34,416 nucleotides of DNA, taken from Streptococcus suis (GTDB lineage: Bacteria > Bacillota > Bacilli > Lactobacillales > Streptococcaceae). The stretch covers positions 1 to 34,416 of the forward strand of contig JAKTNK010000017.1 in assembly GCA_029593465.1 (NCBI GenBank), written 5' to 3'. This document shows, one piece after another, positions 25,651 to 33,235 of the stretch. The notes under the pieces were generated by a model that was given only the letters and a program-made list of their open reading frames with translations, ran no database searches and was not told the origin of the DNA. The stretch's first letter is position 1, and each line of letters begins with the position of its first letter. Made by a program: the position numbers and the translations under genes.

Positions 25651-25878
25651 TTAAATCTTGATTTTGTCCACTGCCAATTTCAGAAGATCAAAAAACTTGC
25701 TTAAAAATAAATCTGGAAAAGCGCAAATGAAAGCAAAGGTGAGGCATCCAAAAAACCAAGTCATCGCCTTTCCTGTTGACTTTTCTTTAGCCAACATTAA
25801 AACTCCCATACCAACACCTAAACCAACTGCTCCCCAAGAGAGATAATCCTGCGCAAAGCTTATAACTAAATCTTTCAT
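25651..25878 (-). CDS. Small two-helix membrane protein, TcpD-like
   Basis: A 75-residue hydrophobic protein: WGAVGLGVGMGVLMLA and WFFGCLTFAFICAF are likely membrane helices. Position between tcpC and tcpE and size recall TcpD-type small conjugation proteins. GGAG lies 12 bases before the ATG, which is far. Identity by context only. Confidence 0.7.
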   Translation of the reverse strand: MKDLVISFAQDYLSWGAVGLGVGMGVLMLAKEKSTGKAMTWFFGCLTFAFICAFPDLFLSKFFDLLKLAVDKIKI

Positions 25879-25887
25879 TAATGATTT

Positions 25888-26823
25888 CTACTCCATTTCT
25901 TTTTTCATTTTATCAGTGATTCCATGCGTCATTTCATCCACATAGAAAGTATCTTTGGTTTTACGCAACTTAAACGTAAAGTTCTCTGGATGACTCAATC
26001 CAAGACCATCTTCGAAAGTGACTTGAGCAGCAGCTCTAACCGTTTGACCATCAGTTACAAAATACGTGTAATCCATAGACTTAAAACGATAACCAAGGAC
26101 TGGTTTTACCGTTTTAGAAAATGGCAATAACTGGGTCTCATCTCCTGTCACATAAGCCTTGAAAAAGGCTTCTAAATACTGCTTTTCTTTACGATAAGTC
26201 TTGTCATCTGTTTGTGGCTTTAAACGAACAACATCTCTTGGCATTTTAGCAACGTAAGAATCCTCATCAACAAAATAAGGTAAATCTGAAACATAGAATT
26301 TACCGTCTTTGTCATCGTAAGGAATCACAATAACACCAACATTATTTTTCCATTCATCCGACACATTAACCGAATAAGAAACACGATAAGTTGCCTTGTG
26401 GTTAGTAATTTCAATTAATGTTGCTCCTGTTAAACGACTGGCTAAAGGGATTGTAGAAGGATTTTTAATATCAATACCAGAACCATAAAAACGCTCTAAT
26501 TTATCACGATTTTCTTGACTATCATCCGAAAAGTAAGCATTTAAAAAGTCAGTCATAAACAAACCAACCTTGTTTGATAAATTACGCGAATCCCGTTTTT
26601 TAGCTTGGACGACTACCTCTTTTGGTCCAAAAACAGTTCGTATGGCATTCGAGGTAATCACAAGAGCCGATAAGGAAAGCATGCTAACGACAAAGCCCAA
26701 TAACAGTCTATTGGCTGTCTTCTGATTGATTTTGCGATAGGTCAACTGAACCTTTTCTTTTTTCTTAGGTTTTAATCGTTTGACCTTCTTTTTTTCCGAT
26801 GGATTTTTGTTAAACAATCCCAT
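25888..26823 (-). CDS. TcpC (VirB8-like) conjugation protein
   Basis: A 311-residue protein. A very basic cytoplasmic N-terminus (KKKVKRLKPKKKEKVQ) is followed by one membrane helix (about 37-60) and an extracellular part with two similar domains, as in TcpC and Orf13 of Tn916, which have paired NTF2-like folds and scaffold the channel. GAGGAG lies 8 bases before the ATG. It is located just upstream of the small membrane protein and tcpE, the usual order. Confidence 0.87.
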   Translation of the reverse strand: MGLFNKNPSEKKKVKRLKPKKKEKVQLTYRKINQKTANRLLLGFVVSMLSLSALVITSNAIRTVFGPKEVVVQAKKRDSRNLSNKVGLFMTDFLNAYFSDDSQENRDKLERFYGSGIDIKNPSTIPLASRLTGATLIEITNHKATYRVSYSVNVSDEWKNNVGVIVIPYDDKDGKFYVSDLPYFVDEDSYVAKMPRDVVRLKPQTDDKTYRKEKQYLEAFFKAYVTGDETQLLPFSKTVKPVLGYRFKSMDYTYFVTDGQTVRAAAQVTFEDGLGLSHPENFTFKLRKTKDTFYVDEMTHGITDKMKKEME

Positions 26824-26827
26824 AATC

Positions 26828-27295
26828 TTAACTCCTCACATAAAAGCCCTTAGGCGTATTTAAAATCATATTTTGTTCAAAATAAAGCGCCATTAAACGT
26901 GTTGTGTTTTGAGCTTGAAACATCAAATCGACAACCTGTTCAATACTCGCATGCTTCAGAACATATTTCATTGTTTCTTTTTCATCTTTAGAGACATAAC
27001 GGTATTCATTGCCAACAATATCTTTTAGGTGCATATGACGTTGTAACATAAACTGCACTAAGTACTCATCACCATCACAAAAGAGTTGAATATAACGTCT
27101 TAAAACATAAGCATCTTGTAATGACATGACCGTATCAACATTCCAATCCGAAAAACCACAAATAAAAAAGGCATCATCTCTGATACCTCTTTCTACCATA
27201 CGTTCACGGATTTGGTCTTCGGAAAATTTCATAATATCTAATTCACACAGAAATTGGCTATTGCCATTACTATGCGTTCTGATTTTTGCAATCAT
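26828..27295 (-). CDS. Unrecognised ICE protein, possibly ArdA-related
   Basis: A 155-residue soluble protein (MIAKIRTHSNGNSQFLCELD...). It is helical and acidic in its second half (SLQDAYVLRRYIQLFCDGDEYLVQFM). The general form recalls the middle and last domains of ArdA antirestriction proteins, and the gene before it resembles an ArdA N-terminus. This is a faint similarity. Its ATG shares one base with the stop of that gene (TAATG), so they are coupled. GGAGG lies 10 bases before the start. Confidence 0.6.
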   Translation of the reverse strand: MIAKIRTHSNGNSQFLCELDIMKFSEDQIRERMVERGIRDDAFFICGFSDWNVDTVMSLQDAYVLRRYIQLFCDGDEYLVQFMLQRHMHLKDIVGNEYRYVSKDEKETMKYVLKHASIEQVVDLMFQAQNTTRLMALYFEQNMILNTPKGFYVRS

Positions 27296-27510
27296 TAGTA
27301 ACTTTCCTCCACTTCACAATTCCAACGCTCCAACCCATACAAAGTATAAACTCCAGCATTGAACGAGCAGCCACCATCAATAGCGACTATTTCAACAGGA
27401 TCATCATAAGAGCCTGAATGCCCTATCTTGACCAACTTCCCAAAATACAAAGGAAATGTAAACCATGCTCGTTGACCATTGCTAGGATTAACAATATAAG
27501 CCTTTAACAT
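27295..27510 (-). CDS. Small protein with ArdA N-terminal-like motif
   Basis: A 71-residue protein: MLKAYIVNPSNGQRAWFTFPL resembles the start of ArdA antirestriction proteins, which read roughly YI.N..G...WFTFP. ArdA mimics DNA and blocks type I restriction when an element enters a new host, and Tn916 carries it at this place (Orf18). A longer frame opens at 27588, but it runs over the end of the upstream gene; MLKAYIVN is the more natural start, though its ribosome site (GAGG 13 bases ahead) is poor. It is too short for a whole ArdA. Confidence 0.55.
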   Translation of the reverse strand: MLKAYIVNPSNGQRAWFTFPLYFGKLVKIGHSGSYDDPVEIVAIDGGCSFNAGVYTLYGLERWNCEVEESY

Positions 27511-27533
27511 GACAAATGTATCACCTCTATGAG

Positions 27534-27908
27534 TTATTTCCAGACAAACACATGCCAACAATTTCCTGCGTAGCCCAATACATAACATTCATCCGAGAGA
27601 CGCTCTTCAATCTCATTAAAATGCCTCTCGACATAGTGCTCTAACTCTCCTCTTTCTTCCATCTGAATGTATTCCTCATGAGTTAGTAACTTGGCATAAT
27701 AAACAAGAACCTCTCTATGACTCATTGGATAATAATGATTGACAAACATACTATCTGGGTTCAAATGACCGTTTAAATCGACCGTTTTACCATCAAAATA
27801 CTCATCTACAGCATCTATGATAGCTTCTGGTAACTCTAGAAAATTTCTACCATAATTATAACTATCGCAAATATCGCTATAATTATCTGTTATAAATGTT
27901 ACTGGCAT
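27534..27908 (-). CDS. Unrecognised ICE protein
   Basis: A 124-residue very acidic soluble protein (MPVTFITDNYSDICDSYNYG...). Negative charge is spread over its length (EERGELEHYVERHFNEIEERLSDE), which would suit DNA mimicry, but I do not recognise the family. AGGTAAAG lies close to the ATG. A hairpin terminator upstream (27932-27959) separates it from the gene before. Confidence 0.65.
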   Translation of the reverse strand: MPVTFITDNYSDICDSYNYGRNFLELPEAIIDAVDEYFDGKTVDLNGHLNPDSMFVNHYYPMSHREVLVYYAKLLTHEEYIQMEERGELEHYVERHFNEIEERLSDECYVLGYAGNCWHVFVWK

Positions 27909-27931
27909 TTTCTTTACCTACTTTCTACAAC

Positions 27932-27959
27932 AATAAAACAGGAAGACAATTGTCTTCCT
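27932..27959 (-). terminator. Hairpin terminator or attenuator inside the transfer operon
   Basis: On the minus strand AGGAAGAC-AATT-GTCTTCCT is a perfect 8-bp hairpin followed by GTTTTATTG. It lies in the 62-base gap between the 167-codon class gene and the 124-codon gene. It may partly stop transcription before the channel genes. Confidence 0.6.
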
Positions 27960-27970
27960 ACTTAATTCAA

Positions 27971-28468
27971 CTAACTTAAGACTCGTTTCAAACAAGCATG
28001 CGCACCATTTAACAAGTCGCCAGCAAACGCATAATCAGATAAAGACTTCACTAAACTAGCCTCCTGATCAGATGTTAAACTATTCTGTTTCCTCAAGGAT
28101 ACAACCGTTTCTCTAAGCAATTTGTTATTGTCTTTCCAGTTCAATAATTCATCTTGCAAAATAAATTGCGTCTGTTCTTTACGCATTTCATAGGTAATCA
28201 AACATCTCTTACCAAAATCTGAACCATAGGATTGAATAGCAGATGCTAGCACTCCTACAAAAGGCTCGTCACCAGTAATAGCATAAGTTCTATTAGAGTG
28301 ATACTCATTTTCTAACCTAGATTCTAAAGACAACGCTTTAACATCACGACAAATCCATAAAACCTCATCTGGAAATGTGGAGGTTAATACCTGATAATCC
28401 TCTAAAATATCAGTCAGTTTACGGACATGTTTATCATCTTCAAAAAGCTGTTCTAACGTAACAACCAT
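27971..28468 (-). CDS. Unrecognised ICE protein
   Basis: A 165-residue soluble protein beginning MVVTLEQLFEDDKHVRKLTD. No family recognised. The start at 28468 is chosen over 28474 because AAGGTGG is then 6 bases away. The C-terminal half (DELLNWKDNNKLLRETVVSL) is predicted helical. It is encoded between a 91-codon gene and the internal terminator, with the relaxase-proximal group. Confidence 0.62.
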   Translation of the reverse strand: MVVTLEQLFEDDKHVRKLTDILEDYQVLTSTFPDEVLWICRDVKALSLESRLENEYHSNRTYAITGDEPFVGVLASAIQSYGSDFGKRCLITYEMRKEQTQFILQDELLNWKDNNKLLRETVVSLRKQNSLTSDQEASLVKSLSDYAFAGDLLNGAHACLKRVLS

Positions 28469-28479
28469 TATCATCCACC

Positions 28480-28755
28480 TTACAAACTAGCAAGCTCTGC
28501 TAATTTTTTACCTGTGCCGTACAACTTACGACCCGCCACATTTAATTCATCATTATGCTTATAGTAATAACGCAGTTGTGCTTTAATCTGCTCAATTACA
28601 TCTATTGGTAATTGAATAATCGTATCACCTTTCAATGATGCGTTTAATTTGCCTGCTGTTGAATAAGCATCTTTAAAATTATTTGTTGTTAACTGTTCTG
28701 ATAATTGTCCTGCCAAAGCTAAAATTTGTTTTTCGTGTTGTCCTAATTGTGCCAT
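28480..28755 (-). CDS. Small unrecognised helical ICE protein
   Basis: A 91-residue protein without signal or membrane segment (MAQLGQHEKQILALAGQLSEQL...), likely all helical, with a basic C-terminus. AGAGGA lies about 7 bases before the ATG. No family recognised. Position downstream of the relaxase suggests a relaxosome or regulatory accessory, which is a guess. Confidence 0.6.
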   Translation of the reverse strand: MAQLGQHEKQILALAGQLSEQLTTNNFKDAYSTAGKLNASLKGDTIIQLPIDVIEQIKAQLRYYYKHNDELNVAGRKLYGTGKKLAELASL

Positions 28756-28844
28756 CGTGTTATCCTCTTCTTTTCTATCATTTTAATATTAATTTGCATC
28801 TTATCTGTTCTTTGGGGGACTTTTATTTTTCATTAGTTACCTCA

Positions 28845-29291
28845 TTAAAACGGTAAATCAACACTATTTTGAGTCATACAAAAGCGTTGCTTCCTCATAT
28901 AATCTTCTAAATCACCTATTAAATGCTTAAACAAACGATATTCTGTAATAATGTCATCAAGAAAAGCAAGCTTGGTTTCTTGGTCTAAATAGAGATACTC
29001 TAAAATCAAATCACTTTTATCTTGCCAAGCACATGCTTCTAAATAGTCACTATAAGCTCGTTGTTTTAATTTAAACAAACGTTTCAGATGCCTATCATTA
29101 CGATACGCCAACGATTGACGCTTTCGATATAGAGAACTAAGTTCCTCTTTCATCAACTGACAGTCACGAGTCATTAAATGAACCTTATAAAAGTAACGAT
29201 TGGGGATAAGTGAAACGGCTCTAACCAATAAATCATCGACATCGCCTATTTCCTCAATAGCTTCCAAATACTCATCAAGCGTAATTCTCAC
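28845..29291 (-). CDS. Unrecognised ICE protein after the relaxase
   Basis: A 148-residue protein, mostly helical (LVRAVSLIPNRYFYKVHLM, KRLFKLKQRAYSDYLEACAW). The start codon is GTG at 29291, with GAGG 9 bases ahead inside the relaxase end, and the two genes overlap by 17 bases. Coupled translation with the relaxase suggests a partner in DNA processing. I do not recognise the family. Confidence 0.65.
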   Translation of the reverse strand: MRITLDEYLEAIEEIGDVDDLLVRAVSLIPNRYFYKVHLMTRDCQLMKEELSSLYRKRQSLAYRNDRHLKRLFKLKQRAYSDYLEACAWQDKSDLILEYLYLDQETKLAFLDDIITEYRLFKHLIGDLEDYMRKQRFCMTQNSVDLPF

Positions 29292-30534
29292 GTCTTTCTG
29301 CCTCGTCTCTTAAAAAATCCAGTATGCGTTGTCTCTCTTCTGATATAACCGCATCATCAACAATAGCTCTTAAACGGTAACGTCCAGTAATTTTTTCCAT
29401 TTCTTCTAAATATTTGATGGTCGGTGCAACCCTTTCCTCCATCCATCGGTATTCTTTCACACCTGGATCGTATTCTTTCGATGGCATCGCAAACTTAAAC
29501 GAACCATAAGACCCCATTAAGCTATACCATTCTTCATCTAAGCGTAACCCATTTTTCGACTGATAAACATGGAGCTTATCATTAATTAAGCCAACTGCTT
29601 TATCAGCCAAACTAAAGCCGTCAAATTCATAAAGCCATTTTTGAACAAACTGATTGGCATGCTTATCCAGAAGTCTCACCTCGTAACGATTTTTAAAACC
29701 ATACTCAAAATGCACCATATCAACTGGTATATTTAGCTTTTGTGCTTGTTCCAAATCCTTCTCATAAAAATTAAAAAATAAAGGAGAATTACGAGAACCA
29801 AAGTATAATGAGACCCCTTTAGGCTCGTCCCCCTTTTGACCATCTCGATAATCGTAAGATTTTAGCTTACTTTTAATAAGACCTTTCTCTTTTTTACGTT
29901 TGAGCTTGTTCAAATTATAATTTCCTTCTGGAGCGTACATCTCATCTAGCGCAATATCAATACGTGTGATTTTAATAAAATCTTCTACCGCTTTATAAGA
30001 TTCATGAAATGTTGCACCATACCCAAAACAATCCAATAAAAAGATCTCCCAATCTCTATTTTGCTCATTCGTCATATACCATTCAAATTGACGACAACCA
30101 AGACCACTAAACTCTACCAAAGTTCCCATGTGCATATCCGACATCGAGAAATAAATATTAATATCGCCAAACTTCACATAGCCATCATATCCATATCGAC
30201 TTGATTTTTGTTGCACAAACGGTTTTTCAGAAAGTTGTAACACCTTATCAACGATTGTCTTATAATCAACTGTTTTAAACCGAACTCTTAAATAGTCAAT
30301 CTTACCTTCCAGCTTACAACCGCTGATACGTTGACGAGATTTTATAAATTGCTCAAAATTGCGTTGCAATAAATCGCTAACTTCTCGTTCTCCCAGTTCC
30401 ATTTTTTTGTAAGTATTGACATTAATACCCATCAACTCCGAAAACTCTGACATCGAAAAACCTAAATGCCTTCGCATTTGCTTCATTTCTTTATGATTAA
30501 ACACTAAAAACCTCACTTTTTTTCTTAAAGGCAT
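29275..30534 (-). CDS. MobT-type relaxase with N-terminal HTH
   Basis: A 419-residue protein of the Rep_trans/MobT class, as Orf20 of Tn916 and NicK of ICEBs1. It nicks oriT and stays bound to the strand. An XRE helix-turn-helix occupies residues 17-60 (MRRHLGFSMSEFSELMGINV). The catalytic part has ITRIDIALDE (metal-binding acidic residues) and FFNFYEKDLEQ (likely nucleophile Tyr), then YEVRLLDKHA. Two starts compete: ATG at 30534 with AAGGG, and GTG at 30504 with GAGG; the latter begins VFNHKEMKQM. The oriT-like repeats lie directly upstream. Confidence 0.92.
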   Translation of the reverse strand: MPLRKKVRFLVFNHKEMKQMRRHLGFSMSEFSELMGINVNTYKKMELGEREVSDLLQRNFEQFIKSRQRISGCKLEGKIDYLRVRFKTVDYKTIVDKVLQLSEKPFVQQKSSRYGYDGYVKFGDINIYFSMSDMHMGTLVEFSGLGCRQFEWYMTNEQNRDWEIFLLDCFGYGATFHESYKAVEDFIKITRIDIALDEMYAPEGNYNLNKLKRKKEKGLIKSKLKSYDYRDGQKGDEPKGVSLYFGSRNSPLFFNFYEKDLEQAQKLNIPVDMVHFEYGFKNRYEVRLLDKHANQFVQKWLYEFDGFSLADKAVGLINDKLHVYQSKNGLRLDEEWYSLMGSYGSFKFAMPSKEYDPGVKEYRWMEERVAPTIKYLEEMEKITGRYRLRAIVDDAVISEERQRILDFLRDEAERRENYA

Positions 30535-30583
30535 TCAAACCCTTGATAACACTAGCTTTTTTCGTTTTTTTGTACCCAACCCT

Positions 30584-30607
30584 ACCCCCGTATTACCATA
30601 CGGGGGT
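30584..30607. repeat. oriT inverted repeat 1
   Basis: ACCCCCGTAT (30584-30593) and ATACGGGGGT (30598-30607) are perfect complements around TACC. This is the best candidate for the relaxase recognition hairpin. Confidence 0.85.
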
Positions 30608-30612
30608 TTGAA

Positions 30613-30651
30613 CATTGGGGAACGCGCACCTGAGGTGCACGCTCCCCAATG
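30613..30651. repeat. oriT-region inverted repeat 2
   Basis: Two 19-base arms (30613-30631 and 30633-30651) around a single central base match at 17 of 19 positions. Outer parts are CATTGGGGA and TCCCCAATG, inner parts GCACCT and AGGTGC. Confidence 0.85.
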
Positions 30652-30663
30652 GACGCTGGGAAA

Positions 30664-30702
30664 GCACCTGACGCCCTATACGCCTAAGGCGTGGGCTGGT
30701 GC
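30664..30702. repeat. oriT-region inverted repeat 3
   Basis: Outer arms GCACC (30664-30668) and GGTGC (30698-30702) enclose an inner hairpin ACGCC-TAA-GGCGT (30680-30692). It ends 3 bases before the tcpA stop codon and may also serve as terminator-like structure, though no T-run follows on the minus strand. Confidence 0.75.
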
Positions 30703-30705
30703 TAT

Positions 30706-32322
30706 TCACGCTTCCATTTGTGTTTTGACAATTTCTTCATAGTCTAATGGCGTGCTTTGTTTCATTTCAAAAACACGTTTCATAAACTCCAAATCCGAAT
30801 AAACAATGACTTTCCTATCATCTACTAATTGAAAGGGATAATTGATGCTAACCATAGCCTCATAGATCTTGCGAACAGTATGTTCTTTAATCAATTCTTG
30901 ACCTAGTAACTCATTCAAGATAGATACAGATTCTTGACGAGAATAATAAGTAACTTCTACTATATCTTGATTCTCTAAAGGATTAAATGGGTTCTCTATT
31001 CTTGGATAAGTTTCAAAAATATCAAAAAAATTAACATCTTTTGTAAGCAATGGTGCGTAAAATTCTTGTGCTACTTCCCCAAAAATAGAAGCATAGCCAC
31101 GCCCATAAACTCGTTTACCTCCAACATACTTAACATAGCGAAATTCTTTAGATGCATTCTCATCGCCAAACATCATGTTATAACCCGTCTCATCCAAACG
31201 ACCCACGGAAATCCGCATCATAATAGACGAACGGATTTTTGTCGGTAAGTCGTCAGCCGTTGGCTTTTGCATCGCAGGGATAAAGTAACAGCCTGCTTGC
31301 CGTCCTTTTAGCACAATCTGAATCAAAGCTGATTCTGCCCGTTCTCTCATCTGATAACCCAAAGAATTGATAAAAGCATTCCACTCATCCGCAATAATAA
31401 AATGGGCTTTCAACCCATATTTGTCCCATGCCCCTAATTCCTTATGATGAAGTTCCTTAGCTTTTTGTCTCATAAAATCATAACGAGCATTCATAATCGT
31501 TACTTCATTCTCAAGACCTGCTACAATATCCTCGGCTTCATAAAAAACACGACCTTTTAAAACATCTAAGTCAGATAAACTAACAAAGTCAGCACGTTTA
31601 GGATCAAATACAGTGGCTGTTCCCATCTTTAAAATCGCAACTAATAACGACCTTAAAAGAACAGTTTTACCGCCACCAGTACCACCTGAGACAAGCAAGT
31701 GAGGGTCACTGAACATATCCCAATAAAGGTTCTTCATCAGTTTAATGCCTTTACCTTCCACATACTCAACTTCTTTAACTTGAATACGATTAAGAAAAGC
31801 AGAATAAGCTAAACGATAAATGATATATTTTTCTTCATAGGTTTTCTCCATAAAATCCATAAAAAAAGTGGTTTCCAACTCACCACCAATTTTTTTGAAT
31901 TTTTCTTGAAATTTATTCCCCTGCATTTCAAAATAAACAAACAAATCATAGCGATTCTGCTTCAGGTAAATTTTGGGAAACCAAATTTTATCCTTACCAT
32001 GCTTTGTTTTCTTTTCATAATAGTATCGAAAATCTTTCAAGAAACGAGCAAAAACCCATAACCGCTGTAATTTCTTAAACACCAAAAAACGTTCTTCAAG
32101 ATAACGCTGAAGTAATACTGTTAATAAAAAAGCAACTAAAATCATCATTACCGTCAAAGCAATATAAAGACGATTAATCTCCAAGTAAGCTTGACGATTG
32201 ATAAAAACAAAAAAGCCTATTGACCCTAATATAGGTAACAATAGACTTATATAAAACACTTTTCGGACATGGAGCATGTAAGGTCGAATTCGCAAGCCTC
32301 TATAAGCAAACAAACCCTTCAT
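30706..32322 (-). CDS. TcpA-type coupling protein (FtsK/SpoIIIE family)
   Basis: A 538-residue DNA-pumping ATPase that links the relaxosome to the channel (VirD4 role; Orf21 of Tn916). Two membrane helices lie at about residues 24-42 and 54-72. Walker A is SGGTGGGKTVLL (Walker residues about 213-220), Walker B is AHFIIADEW, and LKGRQAGCYFIPAMQKP matches the FtsK-type motor. The start at the ATG 32322 is chosen over the GTG at 32325 since GGGAGG is then 6 bases away. The oriT region directly follows. Confidence 0.93.
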   Translation of the reverse strand: MKGLFAYRGLRIRPYMLHVRKVFYISLLLPILGSIGFFVFINRQAYLEINRLYIALTVMMILVAFLLTVLLQRYLEERFLVFKKLQRLWVFARFLKDFRYYYEKKTKHGKDKIWFPKIYLKQNRYDLFVYFEMQGNKFQEKFKKIGGELETTFFMDFMEKTYEEKYIIYRLAYSAFLNRIQVKEVEYVEGKGIKLMKNLYWDMFSDPHLLVSGGTGGGKTVLLRSLLVAILKMGTATVFDPKRADFVSLSDLDVLKGRVFYEAEDIVAGLENEVTIMNARYDFMRQKAKELHHKELGAWDKYGLKAHFIIADEWNAFINSLGYQMRERAESALIQIVLKGRQAGCYFIPAMQKPTADDLPTKIRSSIMMRISVGRLDETGYNMMFGDENASKEFRYVKYVGGKRVYGRGYASIFGEVAQEFYAPLLTKDVNFFDIFETYPRIENPFNPLENQDIVEVTYYSRQESVSILNELLGQELIKEHTVRKIYEAMVSINYPFQLVDDRKVIVYSDLEFMKRVFEMKQSTPLDYEEIVKTQMEA

Positions 32323-32343
32323 CACTTACCTCCCGCAGCAACA

Positions 32344-32742
32344 TTAAGAGGCTTTTTCTGGTGCTTTCGCAGATGGTTGTTTAATGGTCTCATAACCATC
32401 AACACGTAATGAAAAACCATAATCTGTGATTTCTTGACGATTATCACCAAATCCCACAATCGAATCAAAATTATAAATAAAAGGACTCGCCTTGCCAACA
32501 ATCCTAATATCTGTCATAAACGGTAACTCTTCATAAGACTGGTTACCCGTTAATTTTAACTGTAAATTATCACCAATTTTTTCAGAATAAACAATCGCAT
32601 GAGAAACATGATACTTCCCTTCAACACGTTTACCATCTTCGATAACTGGTTGTTTTTCCAAAGATAGAAATTTAAGATTTCCTAAATTCTTCACCACATC
32701 ATACTCTGATGCTTCATTAAATTTATCAACATTAAAAGCCAT
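32344..32742 (-). CDS. Small conserved ICE transfer protein (Orf22/Orf23 position)
   Basis: A 132-residue soluble protein (MAFNVDKFNEASEYDVVKNLG...). It sits directly before tcpA, where Tn916 has Orf22 and Orf23 (DUF961-type helper proteins that promote relaxase processing in ICEBs1). By position and size it is probably such a helper, but sequence similarity is not clear to me. A G-rich ribosome site lies 4 bases before the ATG. The C-terminus (PSAKAPEKAS) looks flexible. Confidence 0.65.
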   Translation of the reverse strand: MAFNVDKFNEASEYDVVKNLGNLKFLSLEKQPVIEDGKRVEGKYHVSHAIVYSEKIGDNLQLKLTGNQSYEELPFMTDIRIVGKASPFIYNFDSIVGFGDNRQEITDYGFSLRVDGYETIKQPSAKAPEKAS

Positions 32743-32751
32743 AATACCCCC

Positions 32752-33066
32752 CTACTTAACCAATTTCATTGACTTTGCCGTAAAGACAATCTCACGCTTG
32801 GTCTTACCCCGTGATTGCACACTACCAACGGACATTTCCAAACCAGTAAACGTGACTTTAGATAACTTTGTTGGTACTTCTGAATTGTTTAAACCGTTCA
32901 CACGAACTTTAACATCCTGTTGTTTCTCACCAGAAACATTGAATACTCGATAAGGTTCAAACATCGCACGCCCTGACGGTACACGCTCCTCAAAAGTCGG
33001 TGTTACCCAAACTTGATTGCCAACAACTTCTGTTGCCTGAACAGGCAATTTTTGTAAATCTGCCAT
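32752..33066 (-). CDS. Small conserved ICE transfer protein (first of the pair)
   Basis: A 104-residue beta-rich basic protein starting MADLQKLPVQATEVVGNQVW. A longer frame opens at 33117, but AGGAAAG about 8 bases ahead of 33066 supports the shorter start, and the longer one would begin in an inverted repeat. It is the first gene of the transfer operon, followed 9 bases later by the 132-codon gene. Same positional reasoning: Orf23/Orf22-like helper of relaxosome assembly. Family not recognised with certainty. Confidence 0.65.
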   Translation of the reverse strand: MADLQKLPVQATEVVGNQVWVTPTFEERVPSGRAMFEPYRVFNVSGEKQQDVKVRVNGLNNSEVPTKLSKVTFTGLEMSVGSVQSRGKTKREIVFTAKSMKLVK

Positions 33067-33104
33067 ACTTAATTCTTTCCTACTTTCTTTTGTAATAATA
33101 GAGC

Positions 33105-33200
33105 TTTGCCTGCCCAAGCTAACAACTGAAAGAATAGGCGTAAACTTTTTTCTGATTTTAGGAGATGATATTCTTTCAGTTGCTAGAGTGAGCAGGCAAA
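33105..33200. repeat. Long imperfect inverted repeat before the transfer operon
   Basis: Arms at 33105-33136 and 33169-33200 are complementary at 28 of 32 positions and enclose a 32-base loop. The best parts are TATTCTTTCAGTTG and GCAGGCAAA. It covers most of the gap between the adhesin gene and the first transfer gene, where the operon promoter and leader should be. Role unknown: operator, leader structure or terminator. Confidence 0.85.
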
Positions 33201-33206
33201 GCCTGC
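33192..33206. repeat. Perfect hairpin GCAGGC-AAA-GCCTGC
   Basis: A 6-bp stem with an AAA loop. Its left half is also part of the right arm of the long inverted repeat, so two mutually exclusive folds are possible, as in an attenuator. Confidence 0.7.
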
Positions 33207-33216
33207 TTTGATATTG

Positions 33217-33235
33217 GTAAGCTAGGTTAGCTTAC
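33217..33235. repeat. Hairpin over the adhesin stop codon
   Basis: GTAAGCT (33217-33223) and AGCTTAC (33229-33235) form a perfect 7-bp stem with a 5-base loop that includes the stop codon of the adhesin gene at 33232-33234. It has no T-run, so termination here is uncertain. Confidence 0.6.

Larger units (their letters stand above)
30535..30705. other. oriT: Probable origin of transfer (oriT)
   Basis: The 171-base gap between tcpA and the MobT gene is packed with inverted repeats and much richer in GC than its surroundings. The first repeat, ACCCCCGTAT / ATACGGGGGT, has the CCCCC-GGGGG look of Tn916 and ICEBs1 oriT. Position directly upstream of the relaxase agrees. Single-strand folding would expose a nick site and may also serve as a single-strand origin. 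The nick position cannot be set from sequence. Confidence 0.75.
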
